Shown here: in pieces, positions 45,330-54,461 of the stretch
How positions within the stretch are numbered: the first letter of the stretch is position 1
Layout of the letters: each line of letters starts with the position of its first letter
Origin: Lacinutrix sp. Bg11-31
GTDB lineage: Bacteria > Bacteroidota > Bacteroidia > Flavobacteriales > Flavobacteriaceae
Reading direction: 5' to 3'
DNA: 64,000 nucleotides
Assembly: GCF_002831665.1 (NCBI RefSeq)
Contig: NZ_CP025118.1
Location: forward strand, 2,294,001 to 2,358,000
Notes under the pieces: generated by a model
Told to the model about the DNA's origin: nothing
What the model saw: only the letters and a program-made list of their open reading frames with translations
Databases searched by the model: none
Translations under genes and position numbers: made by a program

Positions 45330-46430
45330 ATGCTTAAACAATTCTTCATCATCTGCTCTGGCGCAGACACAGACATTCTTAAAAGCAGCTCTAATGGCGA
45401 ACAAAATAAATACGCTGGCATTGGTGCTACTGTGTTTTTTACCGCTGTTATGGCATTTATTGCTTCAGCCTATGCTCTATTTACAGTTTTCGACACTCTT
45501 TTTACAGCCATTGGATTTGGTTTAATTTGGGGATTACTAATTTTTAATCTCGATCGTTTTATTGTTTCAACTATAAAAAAAAGAGGTTCTGCTTTAGACC
45601 AAATAATTCAAGCGTTTCCAAGATTAGTATTAGCAGTTATTATTGCTATTGTTATTTCTAAACCTCTAGAATTAAAGATTTTTGAAAAGGAAATAAACCA
45701 GGTTTTGTTAGAACAGAAAAATGAACTAACACTTGCTAATCAAGACCAAATCGCACTTCAGTTTAATCCAAAAACCAAAGCGATGGAACAAAATATTGTT
45801 GCGCTTCAAAATGATATCAAGACCAAAGAAGCAGAAGTAAATGCGCTCTACGCTGTTTTTATTAATGAAGCCGAAGGTACTGCTGGCACAAACCTTATAG
45901 GAAAAGGACCAGTCTATAAAGAAAAACGAGATAAGCATGATGCTGCACTTGCCGATTTACAATTACTAAAAGAAACAAATACAGAGAAAATTGCAACTAT
46001 AGAAACAGCAGTTAATCAACTTAAAATAGATTACGACACGCAAGTTTCAACAACGCAGCCAATAATTGATGGATTTGATGGTTTAATGGCTCGTGTTACA
46101 GCTTTAAACACGCTACCTTGGATACCATCGTTTTTTATATTCTTGTTATTCTTAGCTATTGAAACGTCTCCAATTTTCGCGAAATTAATGTCGCCAAAAG
46201 GTGAGTACGATTTTAAATTAGAAGATCAAGAAACTGCTATAAAATCTTTAGTCGATCAGAAAGTACAGGAACGAAAACTAGCCTTAAAAGCAGATTTTGC
46301 TATAAACGACAGAGTTTATAAAGATATAGCTGAAGAAGATGAGTTGTACGAGTATAAACGTAAAAAAGCAAGAGAGCTCATGCAATTACAGGCTGATGCT
46401 TTTTACAAAGGACAACAGAAATTATTGTAA
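45330..46430 (+). CDS. DUF4407 membrane protein
   Basis: A 366-residue protein. Three hydrophobic helices near the N-terminus (about 28-55, 58-75, 92-110) surround the conserved NLDRFIVS. A coiled-coil-like, charged region covers about 120-245. One more helix is at about 260-282 (PSFFIFLLFLAIETSPIF), and the tail is charged. This layout is the DUF4407 family, of unknown role. It is transcribed alone between two terminators. Confidence 0.85.
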   Translation: MLKQFFIICSGADTDILKSSSNGEQNKYAGIGATVFFTAVMAFIASAYALFTVFDTLFTAIGFGLIWGLLIFNLDRFIVSTIKKRGSALDQIIQAFPRLVLAVIIAIVISKPLELKIFEKEINQVLLEQKNELTLANQDQIALQFNPKTKAMEQNIVALQNDIKTKEAEVNALYAVFINEAEGTAGTNLIGKGPVYKEKRDKHDAALADLQLLKETNTEKIATIETAVNQLKIDYDTQVSTTQPIIDGFDGLMARVTALNTLPWIPSFFIFLLFLAIETSPIFAKLMSPKGEYDFKLEDQETAIKSLVDQKVQERKLALKADFAINDRVYKDIAEEDELYEYKRKKARELMQLQADAFYKGQQKLL

Positions 46431-46479
46431 CCATTAGCCCGAATTCTTACAGAGCAATAATTAAAGTTGATAAAAAATT

Positions 46480-46518
46480 AAGGAAGAAGACTATTATCGA
46501 TAAGTCTTCTTCCTTTTT
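46480..46518. terminator. Terminator at the end of the hydroxyproline operon
   Basis: AAGGAAGAAGACT (46480-46492) pairs with AGTCTTCTTCCTT (46503-46515), with A- and T-rich flanks. It can end both the DUF4407 transcript and the minus-strand operon. Confidence 0.88.
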
Positions 46519-46520
46519 CT

Positions 46521-47729
46521 TTAAACACCAAACGGATTCTCAATACTATGCATTGGTTTTGTAAACCATTTAGGACCTTCATTTGTCATATAAATATGAT
46601 CTTCTAATCTAATCCCAAATTTATCTAGAACACAAATCATTGGTTCATTACTAAAAGTCATTCCTGCTGTTAAAACAGTTTTGTCGTTTCTAACAATATA
46701 TGGCCATTCGTGAATTCCTAAACCAATTCCGTGCCCAGTTCTATGTGGTAATCCTGGTAATTTATAATCTGGTCCTAAACCATGAAATTCTAGCACAACT
46801 CTAGATGCGTTATCCACATCTGCACAAGTGTTACCTAATTGTGCAGCATCAAAAGCAGCTTGTTGTGTTTCTTTCTCAATGTTCCAAATACGTATTTGCT
46901 CTTCGTTAGCCTTTCCATAAACATAAGTTCTTGTAATGTCTGAAATATAATCATGAAGCATACAACCAGTATCTACTAAAACCATTTCGTTTTCTTCTAG
47001 ATCTTTTGGAGATTTTACGCCATGCGGAAAAGAAGAATCTACTCCAAATAAAACAATACAAAAATACGATCCTGAAGTCGCTCCATGTTTTACATGTGCA
47101 TCATGAATAAAATCCGTAACTTCTTTTGCCGAAATACCTACGCGTAAAATTTTTGCTACTGCTTTATGCACTTCCAAAGTAATATTCATTGCGTGTTGCA
47201 TAATAGCAATTTCTGCTTCCGACTTAATCATTCTACAACCTGCAGTAATAGCTTTCGCACTTACTAATTCGTATTCATTTTGGCAATTTCTAATGCCATC
47301 AAAAACAAAAAATGGTGTTGCTTCATCCATAGAAATAGCTCCAGATGCTACTCCGTTTTCTTTTAAAAGTGTTGCAAATAGTTGATAAGGAGATTCATGC
47401 TCCTCCCAGCCTTTAACATCTCCTTCTATTAGCATGAAATCGAAAATAGTTCCTTTTTCGAATTCTGGAGCAATATAAATTAGCTTTCCATTTGGAAACA
47501 ATAAAGCACCAACCATGCGCTCGCTGGCATTCCATTTCATTCCTGTAAAGTAGAATAAATTAGTGCCAGAATGCAGATATAATGCAGGAATGTTTTGTTC
47601 TCGCATCATCTGGCATGCCTTATTCATGCGTTGTTGAAACTCTTCTTTTTGAATTGGTTTTACTAAATGCGCTGACGGTTTAATTGCCGCTAATTCTGCT
47701 TTTATGGTTGATCCTCCTATTCCTATCAT
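46521..47729 (-). CDS. M24-family Xaa-Pro peptidase (prolidase-like)
   Basis: A 402-residue metallopeptidase of the pita-bread fold. The metal ligands are visible: VDTG (Asp), SDITRT (Asp), HRTGHGIGLGIHE (His), SNEPMI (Glu) and RLEDH (Glu). Members cleave peptides with proline at the second position, including Xaa-Pro dipeptides. It lies one base after the second M24 gene and ends the hydroxyproline operon, so Xaa-Hyp peptides are plausible substrates. No signal peptide, so cytoplasmic. Confidence 0.9.
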   Translation of the reverse strand: MIGIGGSTIKAELAAIKPSAHLVKPIQKEEFQQRMNKACQMMREQNIPALYLHSGTNLFYFTGMKWNASERMVGALLFPNGKLIYIAPEFEKGTIFDFMLIEGDVKGWEEHESPYQLFATLLKENGVASGAISMDEATPFFVFDGIRNCQNEYELVSAKAITAGCRMIKSEAEIAIMQHAMNITLEVHKAVAKILRVGISAKEVTDFIHDAHVKHGATSGSYFCIVLFGVDSSFPHGVKSPKDLEENEMVLVDTGCMLHDYISDITRTYVYGKANEEQIRIWNIEKETQQAAFDAAQLGNTCADVDNASRVVLEFHGLGPDYKLPGLPHRTGHGIGLGIHEWPYIVRNDKTVLTAGMTFSNEPMICVLDKFGIRLEDHIYMTNEGPKWFTKPMHSIENPFGV

Positions 47730-47730
47730 A

Positions 47731-49029
47731 CTATTTTTTATTATTCATTATAGTCTCAATATCTTCAATTTCTATTGGCATTGCTTCTGTAAGATTCCTA
47801 TTTCCGTTCTCTGTAATGAGATAGTCGTTTTCTAATCTGCAACCAATTCCTTCTTCTGGAATATAGATTCCAGGTTCGCAAGTAAGCACCATTCCTATTT
47901 CTAAAGGTCGAGAATACAATCCAACATCATGCACATCTAATCCAATATGATGAGCAGTTCCATGCATGAAATACTTTTTATACAATGGTTTTTCAGGATC
48001 TTGTTTTGCAACGGCATCTACATTTAATAATCCTAATTTTATCAATTCAGCCTCTACTAAATTAGCCATTTTTAACTCGTAATCTAATGGCAGCACTCCT
48101 GGTTTTAGCAACTTGCTTCCTTCTTTCAAACAATATAAAACTGCACTATACACTTCTTTTTGTCTTTTACTGAATTTCCCGTTTACAGGAAAACAACGTG
48201 TAGTATCACTATTATAATTTGCGTAGCAAACACCAAAATCTAGCAATATCATTTCGCCATCTTTACAAATAGCATCATTTGTATTATAATGCAATGCACA
48301 AGCATTTTTACCAGAAGCCACAATAGGTTTGAAGGCATGTCTTGTAGCTCCAGATTTTATTAAATTATAGGTTAATTCTGCCTCTAACTCGTATTCCTTT
48401 ATGTTTGGTTTGCACGATTTTAAAACGCGTTTAAAACTAACAATACTTATGTCTGCTGCTTTTTGCATTTGAGCAATTTCTACTTCCGATTTTGTTGGAC
48501 GTAAATCTCTAGTTATTTTAGCAGCTCTATGATAATTATGTAATGGGTATTTTTCTTTACACCATTTTATCATTCTGTCTTGTTGCGTTTCTTGATCTTT
48601 AGTAGCACGCTTTAAATATTCATTATGCCCTAAATAAAAACCATCGGCTTCAAAAGCCATGTATTGCAAAAGCATTTCGAAGTCTGAAACCCATTCTACT
48701 CGAGAAATTCCAGAAACATCTGTTGCCTGTTCTTTGGTTAGTTTTTCGCCATCCCAAATTTTAATTTGCTCATTGGTTTCTTTAACAAACAAAATGGCTT
48801 TATTTTCTTTTTTATGTGCATCTGGATATAAAACCAAAATAGTTTCTTCTTGGTCTACACCTGAGAGATAAAACAAATCATTGTTTTGTGCGAAACCCAT
48901 TATATCATCTGCATTATTATGTTTGACATCATTGGATGTTAGAATAGCAATAGTATTGGGTTCCATTTTAGAAATAAAATGATTTCTATTTTTTTGGAAT
49001 AAGGTATTCGGAATTGGTTGGTATCTCAT
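47731..49029 (-). CDS. Aminopeptidase P-type M24 peptidase
   Basis: A 432-residue enzyme with an N-terminal AMP_N domain (about 1-170) and a catalytic M24 domain (ligands in LLDFGVCYANYNSDTTR, GTAHHIGLDVHD, TCEPGIY and RLENDYL). Aminopeptidase P removes the first residue from peptides with proline at position two. It lies between the FAD dehydrogenase and the prolidase-like gene, with one-base gaps on either side, in the hydroxyproline operon. Confidence 0.9.
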   Translation of the reverse strand: MRYQPIPNTLFQKNRNHFISKMEPNTIAILTSNDVKHNNADDIMGFAQNNDLFYLSGVDQEETILVLYPDAHKKENKAILFVKETNEQIKIWDGEKLTKEQATDVSGISRVEWVSDFEMLLQYMAFEADGFYLGHNEYLKRATKDQETQQDRMIKWCKEKYPLHNYHRAAKITRDLRPTKSEVEIAQMQKAADISIVSFKRVLKSCKPNIKEYELEAELTYNLIKSGATRHAFKPIVASGKNACALHYNTNDAICKDGEMILLDFGVCYANYNSDTTRCFPVNGKFSKRQKEVYSAVLYCLKEGSKLLKPGVLPLDYELKMANLVEAELIKLGLLNVDAVAKQDPEKPLYKKYFMHGTAHHIGLDVHDVGLYSRPLEIGMVLTCEPGIYIPEEGIGCRLENDYLITENGNRNLTEAMPIEIEDIETIMNNKK

Positions 49030-49030
49030 A

Positions 49031-50278
49031 TTAAAATTTTCTATCTGGATGAAATGGATGTAAATTTAACGAAGTTTTTCTATCTGAAATAATTTCTGAA
49101 ACTAACTTCCCAGTTGCTGGCCCTAAACTCCAACCCATCATTGCGTGTCCTGTTGCAATTGTTAAATTATTACACTTTGAAGACTTTCCAATATAAGGCA
49201 AGCCGTCTGGAGAACATGGTCTTAAACCACACGAAGCTTCAGCTTTTTCTTTATCGGTAAGCGTGATACCAGAATAATAATGTGATGCAGCTTTAGCAAT
49301 TGCATTTACTCTTGTTGGATTAATATTACTATTTATACCTCCTATTTCCATAGTGCCTGCAAAACGCGTAAAACCATCCATTGGAGTTACTGCTACTTTT
49401 GCTTCGCACAAAATAGCAGGAATCGTAATTTTGGTATTAGATTTAGTATTTATACTATAACCTTTTCCTGCTTGAATAGGAATTTTTAAATTCAGTTTTT
49501 TAGTTATTAGTGGACTCCAACTTCCTGCAGCTAAAACAACTTCATCTGCCTCTAATTCTTGTTTATTTGTAATTACTTTAGTAATCGTTTTTTTATTAAA
49601 TTTAAGATCTACAACCTCTTCTTTAGTGAAAAAAGTAACACCTTTAAATTTTAAATACGTCTGCATTTCTACCATAAAACTATTAGGTGTCATGTGTGCA
49701 TCAGAATTGTAATAAACAGCTCCTTTTATATCTAAATTTGCATTAGGTTCAATTGTTTTTACGTCTTTAGCAGAAAGCAACTTTACATTTAAACCCTCTT
49801 TAATCCCACGTAATCCAACTTTCCATTCTTCGTCTTCAACCTCATTAGTTTTATAGCACATTAGCAAACCCTTTCTTTCATAATGAAAATTAAAATCGCG
49901 ACTGGATTTTATATCTTCATATAATTCACGACTTAACAAGTTGACATCTTTAATAACGGGAATTGCTTGTTCTACTTTTTTGGTAGTTGCCGATTTTTTA
50001 AAAGCCAAACTCCACTTTAAAAAATCTAAATCTAATCTTGGTTTTACATAAAATGGACTTGTAGAATCGAACATCCATTTAATACCTTTAGTAATCATTC
50101 CTGGAGTCGCTAATGGAATAAAATGACTTGGCGTTATATAGCCTGCATTAATATGAGAGGCTCCAGTTTTTCCTTCGGACTTATCAATAATAGTAATATT
50201 ACATCCTTGTTTTTGAAGATAATAAGCACAACTTAAACCTATTATTCCTCCTCCAATAATTATAATACTTTTACTCAT
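49031..50278 (-). CDS. DadA-like FAD dehydrogenase, probable cis-4-hydroxy-D-proline dehydrogenase
   Basis: A 415-residue flavoprotein of the D-amino-acid oxidase superfamily. The FAD motif IIIGGGIIGLSCAYYLQ is at the N-terminus. GHAMMGWSLGPATGKLVSE near the C-terminus is the second FAD-binding region. Between the 4-hydroxyproline epimerase and the M24 peptidases, it most likely oxidises cis-4-hydroxy-D-proline to a pyrroline carboxylate. A generic D-amino-acid dehydrogenase cannot be excluded by sequence. A 107-base gap without features separates it from the epimerase gene. Confidence 0.82.
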   Translation of the reverse strand: MSKSIIIIGGGIIGLSCAYYLQKQGCNITIIDKSEGKTGASHINAGYITPSHFIPLATPGMITKGIKWMFDSTSPFYVKPRLDLDFLKWSLAFKKSATTKKVEQAIPVIKDVNLLSRELYEDIKSSRDFNFHYERKGLLMCYKTNEVEDEEWKVGLRGIKEGLNVKLLSAKDVKTIEPNANLDIKGAVYYNSDAHMTPNSFMVEMQTYLKFKGVTFFTKEEVVDLKFNKKTITKVITNKQELEADEVVLAAGSWSPLITKKLNLKIPIQAGKGYSINTKSNTKITIPAILCEAKVAVTPMDGFTRFAGTMEIGGINSNINPTRVNAIAKAASHYYSGITLTDKEKAEASCGLRPCSPDGLPYIGKSSKCNNLTIATGHAMMGWSLGPATGKLVSEIISDRKTSLNLHPFHPDRKF

Positions 50279-50385
50279 TTCTTATCATTCTATCCTTAGA
50301 TTTTGATAATTTTAGGATCTCATTATTAATTAATTTCAACTGATTAAGTTTCTTAAACTAGTTCTGGTTAATTTTATTCTAAGAA

Positions 50386-51396
50386 TTAAATTACCTGAAA
50401 ACCATGTGCATAAGGATCATCTTCAGCATCAATAACAATAGTGTTGTAACCAAAAACTTTTGCCCATCCTTTAATGCTTGGAATAATAGCTATTTTACCG
50501 CCTAAAGTTGTTGCTTCTTCTACACAACCTGTGAATTTACTACCTATAAAACTTTCGTGAATAAAATCTTCGCCTACTTTAAGTTTGCCTTTAGCAAACA
50601 GTTGTGCTAAACGTGCAGATGTTCCTGTACCACAAGGACTTCTATCTATAGCTTTATCTCCATAAAACACAGCGTTTCTTCCTGAAGATTTTGGATCTAT
50701 TGGGTTCCCTGTCCATAGCATATGTGTTACATCTCTAATGGTATCATTCTCTGGATGCACAAATAGATCTGGATATTTTTTATTAATCAATGCTCTCGCG
50801 ACTTGAGAAAACTGAACAATTTGTCCTGCAGTAAAATCGTGAACACCAGAAAAATTTGCTTGAGAATCTATTATTGCATAATAATTTCCGCCATAAGCGA
50901 CATCAAATGTAATCTCCCCTAATTCTGGGCTTTCTATCGTTAAACCTTCGGCAGCCAAGTAACTTTTTACATTGGTTAATTTTACCCAATCTACCTTTTT
51001 TCCAGTTTGCTTATACTCTATGTTCACCAAACCAGCAGGTGCTTCCATTTTTATTTTCCCTGGTATTTTAGGTGTTATTAATCCTTCTTCTATGGCAATT
51101 GTTATTGTTCCAATTGTTCCATGACCGCACATTGGCAGGCAACCAGACGTTTCTATAAATAAAATGGCAAAATCATTTTCCGGGTTGTGAGGTGGAAACA
51201 AAATACTACCACTCATCATGTCATGACCTCGAGGCTCAAACATTAATCCTTTTCGTATCCAATCGTAATCTTTTAAAAAATGCTGACGCTTTTCACTCAT
51301 GGTCGCACCTATTAAACTTGGTCCGCCACCAGCAACAACTCTTACAGGATTTCCGCAAGTATGCGCATCTACACAAAAAAAAGTCTTACGTGCCAT
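50386..51396 (-). CDS. 4-hydroxyproline epimerase (proline racemase family)
   Basis: A 336-residue cofactor-free epimerase. The two catalytic cysteines are present: Cys90 in PMCGHGTIG and Cys255 in RSPCGTGTSA. Having both Cys distinguishes epimerases and racemases from the 3-hydroxyproline dehydratase relatives, which replace the first. It converts trans-4-hydroxy-L-proline to cis-4-hydroxy-D-proline. Proline racemase is excluded mainly by context, since the next genes form a full hydroxyproline route. It lies three bases downstream of the aldehyde dehydrogenase gene. Confidence 0.88.
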   Translation of the reverse strand: MARKTFFCVDAHTCGNPVRVVAGGGPSLIGATMSEKRQHFLKDYDWIRKGLMFEPRGHDMMSGSILFPPHNPENDFAILFIETSGCLPMCGHGTIGTITIAIEEGLITPKIPGKIKMEAPAGLVNIEYKQTGKKVDWVKLTNVKSYLAAEGLTIESPELGEITFDVAYGGNYYAIIDSQANFSGVHDFTAGQIVQFSQVARALINKKYPDLFVHPENDTIRDVTHMLWTGNPIDPKSSGRNAVFYGDKAIDRSPCGTGTSARLAQLFAKGKLKVGEDFIHESFIGSKFTGCVEEATTLGGKIAIIPSIKGWAKVFGYNTIVIDAEDDPYAHGFQVI

Positions 51397-51399
51397 TTT

Positions 51400-52983
51400 C
51401 TATATTTTATTTGTTGTTTTTAAGCCATCAATAATTCTATATACTCCTAAAGGATTCTCATTTTTTAATGCATCTGGAAGTAGATGGTTTGGCCAATCTT
51501 GATAACTAAATGGTCTTACCCAACGTTTTATAGAATCTACTCCAACAGCTGTAAAACGACTATCTGTAGACGATGGATATGGCCCTCCATGCATCATAGA
51601 TGCACAAACTTCGACTCCTGTTGGGACACCATTAAATATAATTCTTCCTACTCTATTTTGTAAAGCTGAAATTATTTTAGGATAATTTGAAGCTTCATTA
51701 TTATCTGCAATAACTGTTGCTGTTAATTGACCTTCAAGCTTTAAAATAAGCGTTTCTAATTGCTCTATATTTTCACACTGTACAACTATAGAATATGGTC
51801 CAAAAACTTCTTGATGTAAGGTTGTATTTTCAAGAAACGTTGCTCCACTTACTGTTGTTAATGTTTGTTTTGAAAAATTAGCAGCTACATTTTCGTCGTA
51901 TTTGGCAGTAACAGTAATACCTTTTTGAGACAGTGCTTTTTCTTTATTCTTATTGTAAGCATTGGCTATGTTGGGATGCAACATACATGATGGTTCTATT
52001 GTTTTAATCTGAGAAGACAATGTGTTTATAAACTGGGTTAACCCTTCGCTTTTAACACCTAAAATTAATCCTGGATTTGTACAAAATTGACCTGAACCCA
52101 AAGTAATTGAACCTGCATACGTTTTAGCAACTGCATCTGCTCTATTTTTTAAGGCTTCTGGTAAAATAACTACTGGGTTTACACTTCCCATTTCTGCAAA
52201 AACAGGAATAGGCTCCTCTCGTTTTGCGGCTAAATCTAATAATGCGCGTCCACCACGAATACTTCCTGTAAAACCGACAGCTTTAACATTTGGATGCTGT
52301 ACTAATGTTTGCCCTACTTCTATACCACTACTATTTACATTAGAGAACACACCATTTGGAATTCCTGTTCTTTCTGCGGCTTTAATTACTGCTGAAGCTA
52401 CTAATTCTCCTGTTCCAGCATGCATAGGATGCGATTTTACTATTACAGGACAGCCAGAAGCTAATGCTGCTGCTGTGTCTCCTCCTGCAGTAGAAAATGC
52501 TAATGGAAAATTACTTGCTCCAAAAACAACAACTGGCCCTAATGGCACTAACATTTTACGAATATCTGATTTTGGAAATGGTGTTCTTTCTGGTTGCGCA
52601 GTATCTATAGTTGCCTCAACCCAAGACCCTTCTTCTAAATGTGCAGCAAACCCATTTAATTGACCAATTGTTCTACCACGTTCTCCCATAGCTCTTCCTT
52701 CTGGCAATCCAGATTCTGAGCAATAGGTTTGAATGAGATTATCTCCTAAAGCTAAAATTTCTTCTGCAATTGCTTTTAAAAACTTAGCTTTTTTGACATC
52801 GGAAAATTGACTGTATTCTTTAAAAGCTTCGGTTGCTAATTGTGCTGCCTGATTAATTTCGTGATTAGTAGCCTCAACAAAAAGAGTATTATTTTCTGTA
52901 TTTAACTTTGGGTTAAATGTTTTATATGTTTTTTCTCCTTTAGCGGATAATGTATTACCTATATAGTTTTTTCCTGTTATCAT
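51400..52983 (-). CDS. 2-Oxoglutarate semialdehyde dehydrogenase, hydroxyproline-type
   Basis: A 527-residue aldehyde dehydrogenase with Glu264 (FAEMGSVNP) and the catalytic Cys301 (SGQFCTNPG). FGASNFPLAFSTAGGDT is the cofactor-binding segment. The length and the GSGQFCTNPG form match the NADP-type enzyme that oxidises 2-oxoglutarate semialdehyde to 2-oxoglutarate in hydroxyproline and sugar-acid catabolism. The start overlaps the DUF1272 gene by four bases, and the epimerase follows after three bases. Confidence 0.88.
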   Translation of the reverse strand: MITGKNYIGNTLSAKGEKTYKTFNPKLNTENNTLFVEATNHEINQAAQLATEAFKEYSQFSDVKKAKFLKAIAEEILALGDNLIQTYCSESGLPEGRAMGERGRTIGQLNGFAAHLEEGSWVEATIDTAQPERTPFPKSDIRKMLVPLGPVVVFGASNFPLAFSTAGGDTAAALASGCPVIVKSHPMHAGTGELVASAVIKAAERTGIPNGVFSNVNSSGIEVGQTLVQHPNVKAVGFTGSIRGGRALLDLAAKREEPIPVFAEMGSVNPVVILPEALKNRADAVAKTYAGSITLGSGQFCTNPGLILGVKSEGLTQFINTLSSQIKTIEPSCMLHPNIANAYNKNKEKALSQKGITVTAKYDENVAANFSKQTLTTVSGATFLENTTLHQEVFGPYSIVVQCENIEQLETLILKLEGQLTATVIADNNEASNYPKIISALQNRVGRIIFNGVPTGVEVCASMMHGGPYPSSTDSRFTAVGVDSIKRWVRPFSYQDWPNHLLPDALKNENPLGVYRIIDGLKTTNKI

Positions 52984-53246
52984 TTTTTATTTATTCTTTC
53001 TTGATGCTTTACAACATCAACTGGTTTAATTACTTCTTTTGTTGAAACTGGATATTTTTGCAATAATACTTTTGGACGAATTGGTCTCTCTACAAAGTTT
53101 CCTCCACAGTTTGGACATACATGTTGTAATATACTTTCTACACAGTCTTTGCAAAAAGTACACTCGAACGTACAGATCATTGCTTCTTTAGAATTAAAAG
53201 GTAATGATTTGTTACAGTTTTCGCATGTTGGTCTAATTTCTAACAT
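52980..53246 (-). CDS. DUF1272 zinc-binding small protein
   Basis: An 88-residue protein with CENCNKSLP, CTFECTFCKDC and CPNCGG, enough cysteines for two zinc sites. This pattern is DUF1272. It has no known function. It sits between the deaminase and the aldehyde dehydrogenase in the hydroxyproline operon, overlapping the latter by four bases. A chance passenger or a small regulatory partner are both possible. Confidence 0.88.
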   Translation of the reverse strand: MLEIRPTCENCNKSLPFNSKEAMICTFECTFCKDCVESILQHVCPNCGGNFVERPIRPKVLLQKYPVSTKEVIKPVDVVKHQERINKK

Positions 53247-53284
53247 CTGTTATTACTTTGTTTATTTATTTGGCTTTTACTTTT

Positions 53285-53380
53285 GTGTTAAGGATTGAAG
53301 CGGCATCCTTTTTTTGCTGCCATATATGGCAAAAAAAGATATAGCGTAAAGCCTGACCGCTTTTTGGAGCGGTAACACCC
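53285..53380 (-). repeat. Dispersed flavobacterial hairpin element, copy 3 (inside operon)
   Basis: Read on the minus strand it begins GGGTGTTACC and ends CCTTAACAC. Hairpin CCGCT-ccaaaa-AGCGG, core CGCTATATCTTTTTTTGCC and arm GCAAAAAAAGGATGCCGC match copy 1. It fills the gap between the deaminase and DUF1272 genes, within the hydroxyproline operon. Confidence 0.8.
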
Positions 53381-53388
53381 AAACTATT

Positions 53389-54306
53389 TTACAAATTTTT
53401 ATAATCTGGTAATGTTGGTCTGGTTTTTACACCATCTTCAATGACCTTTAATACGTGCTTACGTTCTTCGCCATGTAAAGGTAATCTTGGTGCTCTAACA
53501 TTTTCTGTACCTATTCCTGCAGCAACTTCGGCTAGCTTAATATTTTGAACTAATTTAGGGTTTATATCTAACTCCAATAATGGCATAAACCATCTGTTTA
53601 TTTCTATTGCTTCTTGAGTTTTCCCTGCTTTTTGAAGCTCGTAAATAGCAACAGTTTCGGCTGGAAAAGCACATACTAAACCTGCTACCCAACCATCGGC
53701 TCCCATAATTAAACTTTCTAGAGCGATAGTGTCTACTCCTGTCATGATCTTTAACCTGTCTCCAAAGCGATTTTTAATTCTTGTAATATTGGTTGTGTCT
53801 CTGGTCGACTCTTTTACGGCTTCGATATTTGGACAGCTAGCAAGTAACGCCTCAAACATATCTAAAGTTACTTCTATTTTATAATCTACAGGATTATTAT
53901 AAATCATTATTGGAAGTCTTGTACTATTGGCAATTGCTTTAAAGTACTCGACAACTTCTCTATCACAAGCATTATATCGCATTGGAGGCAAAAGCATTAG
54001 GCCTTGAGCTCCATCTTCTTCTGCTTTTTTTGCACATAAAACGGCCTCTTTTGTACTTTGCTCTGCAATATTGATTAGTACTGGTACTTTTCCTTTAACA
54101 AATGCTACAGTTTCTCTTGTTAAGGTTCTCTTTTCTGCATCTGTTAATGTACTTGCTTCTCCTAAGGTACCACCTAAAACAATACCATGAACTCCTGCAT
54201 CTAATTGTGCTTGTATGTTAACTTTAAAGGTTTTTAAATCTAACTCATCACTATCTGTAAACTTAGTAGTTACAGCTGGCATAACGCCTTCCCATTTTAA
54301 ACTCAT
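53389..54306 (-). CDS. DHDPS-family enzyme, probable 1-pyrroline-4-hydroxy-2-carboxylate deaminase
   Basis: A 305-residue TIM-barrel enzyme of the dihydrodipicolinate synthase family. The Schiff-base lysine is Lys165 (EAVKEST), with Tyr136 (MIYNNPVDY) and GGTLGEAST at 45-53. In hydroxyproline clusters this family member deaminates the pyrroline carboxylate to 2-oxoglutarate semialdehyde. Classic DapA is less likely, because the flanking genes all fit hydroxyproline breakdown. It is the first gene of the operon, divergent from an AraC-type regulator. Confidence 0.87.
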   Translation of the reverse strand: MSLKWEGVMPAVTTKFTDSDELDLKTFKVNIQAQLDAGVHGIVLGGTLGEASTLTDAEKRTLTRETVAFVKGKVPVLINIAEQSTKEAVLCAKKAEEDGAQGLMLLPPMRYNACDREVVEYFKAIANSTRLPIMIYNNPVDYKIEVTLDMFEALLASCPNIEAVKESTRDTTNITRIKNRFGDRLKIMTGVDTIALESLIMGADGWVAGLVCAFPAETVAIYELQKAGKTQEAIEINRWFMPLLELDINPKLVQNIKLAEVAAGIGTENVRAPRLPLHGEERKHVLKVIEDGVKTRPTLPDYKNL

Positions 54307-54365
54307 TGTATACTAATTTTGTTTACGTAAAATTAGCATAATTATATATAGATGCATTTTAGTAT

Positions 54366-54396
54366 TTATCCATTACTAATACTATATTATCCAATA
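54366..54396. promoter_or_regulatory. Candidate AraC-type operator (direct repeat)
   Basis: TTATCCATTA (54366-54375) and TTATCCAATA (54387-54396) are direct repeats starting 21 bp apart, two helical turns, as AraC-type regulators often require. On the operon side, a near-consensus -7 box TAATTTTA (minus strand, 54328-54335) lies 31 bp away, so the boxes would flank the -33 region. Confidence 0.65.
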
Positions 54397-54433
54397 AATA
54401 TGTATAATGTGTTTAAATTGAATATTAATTAAC

Positions 54434-54441
54434 TAATTTTG
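54434..54441 (+). promoter_or_regulatory. Predicted -7 box for the AraC-type gene
   Basis: TAATTTTG fits TAnnTTTG, 20 bases before the ATG at 54462; a TTTA lies about 18 bases upstream as a possible -33 element. A second plus-strand TAATTTTG at 54314-54321 is further away and less likely. Confidence 0.5.
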
Positions 54442-54461
54442 AAATAAAACTGTAATAAACG

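Noticed and set aside
50386..51396. Proline racemase or 3-hydroxyproline dehydratase
   Set aside because: Both catalytic cysteines are present, which excludes the dehydratase type, and the operon is a full 4-hydroxyproline route.
53389..54306. Lysine-pathway dihydrodipicolinate synthase (DapA)
   Set aside because: All adjacent genes fit hydroxyproline breakdown and a dedicated AraC-type regulator is divergent; no lysine genes are near.
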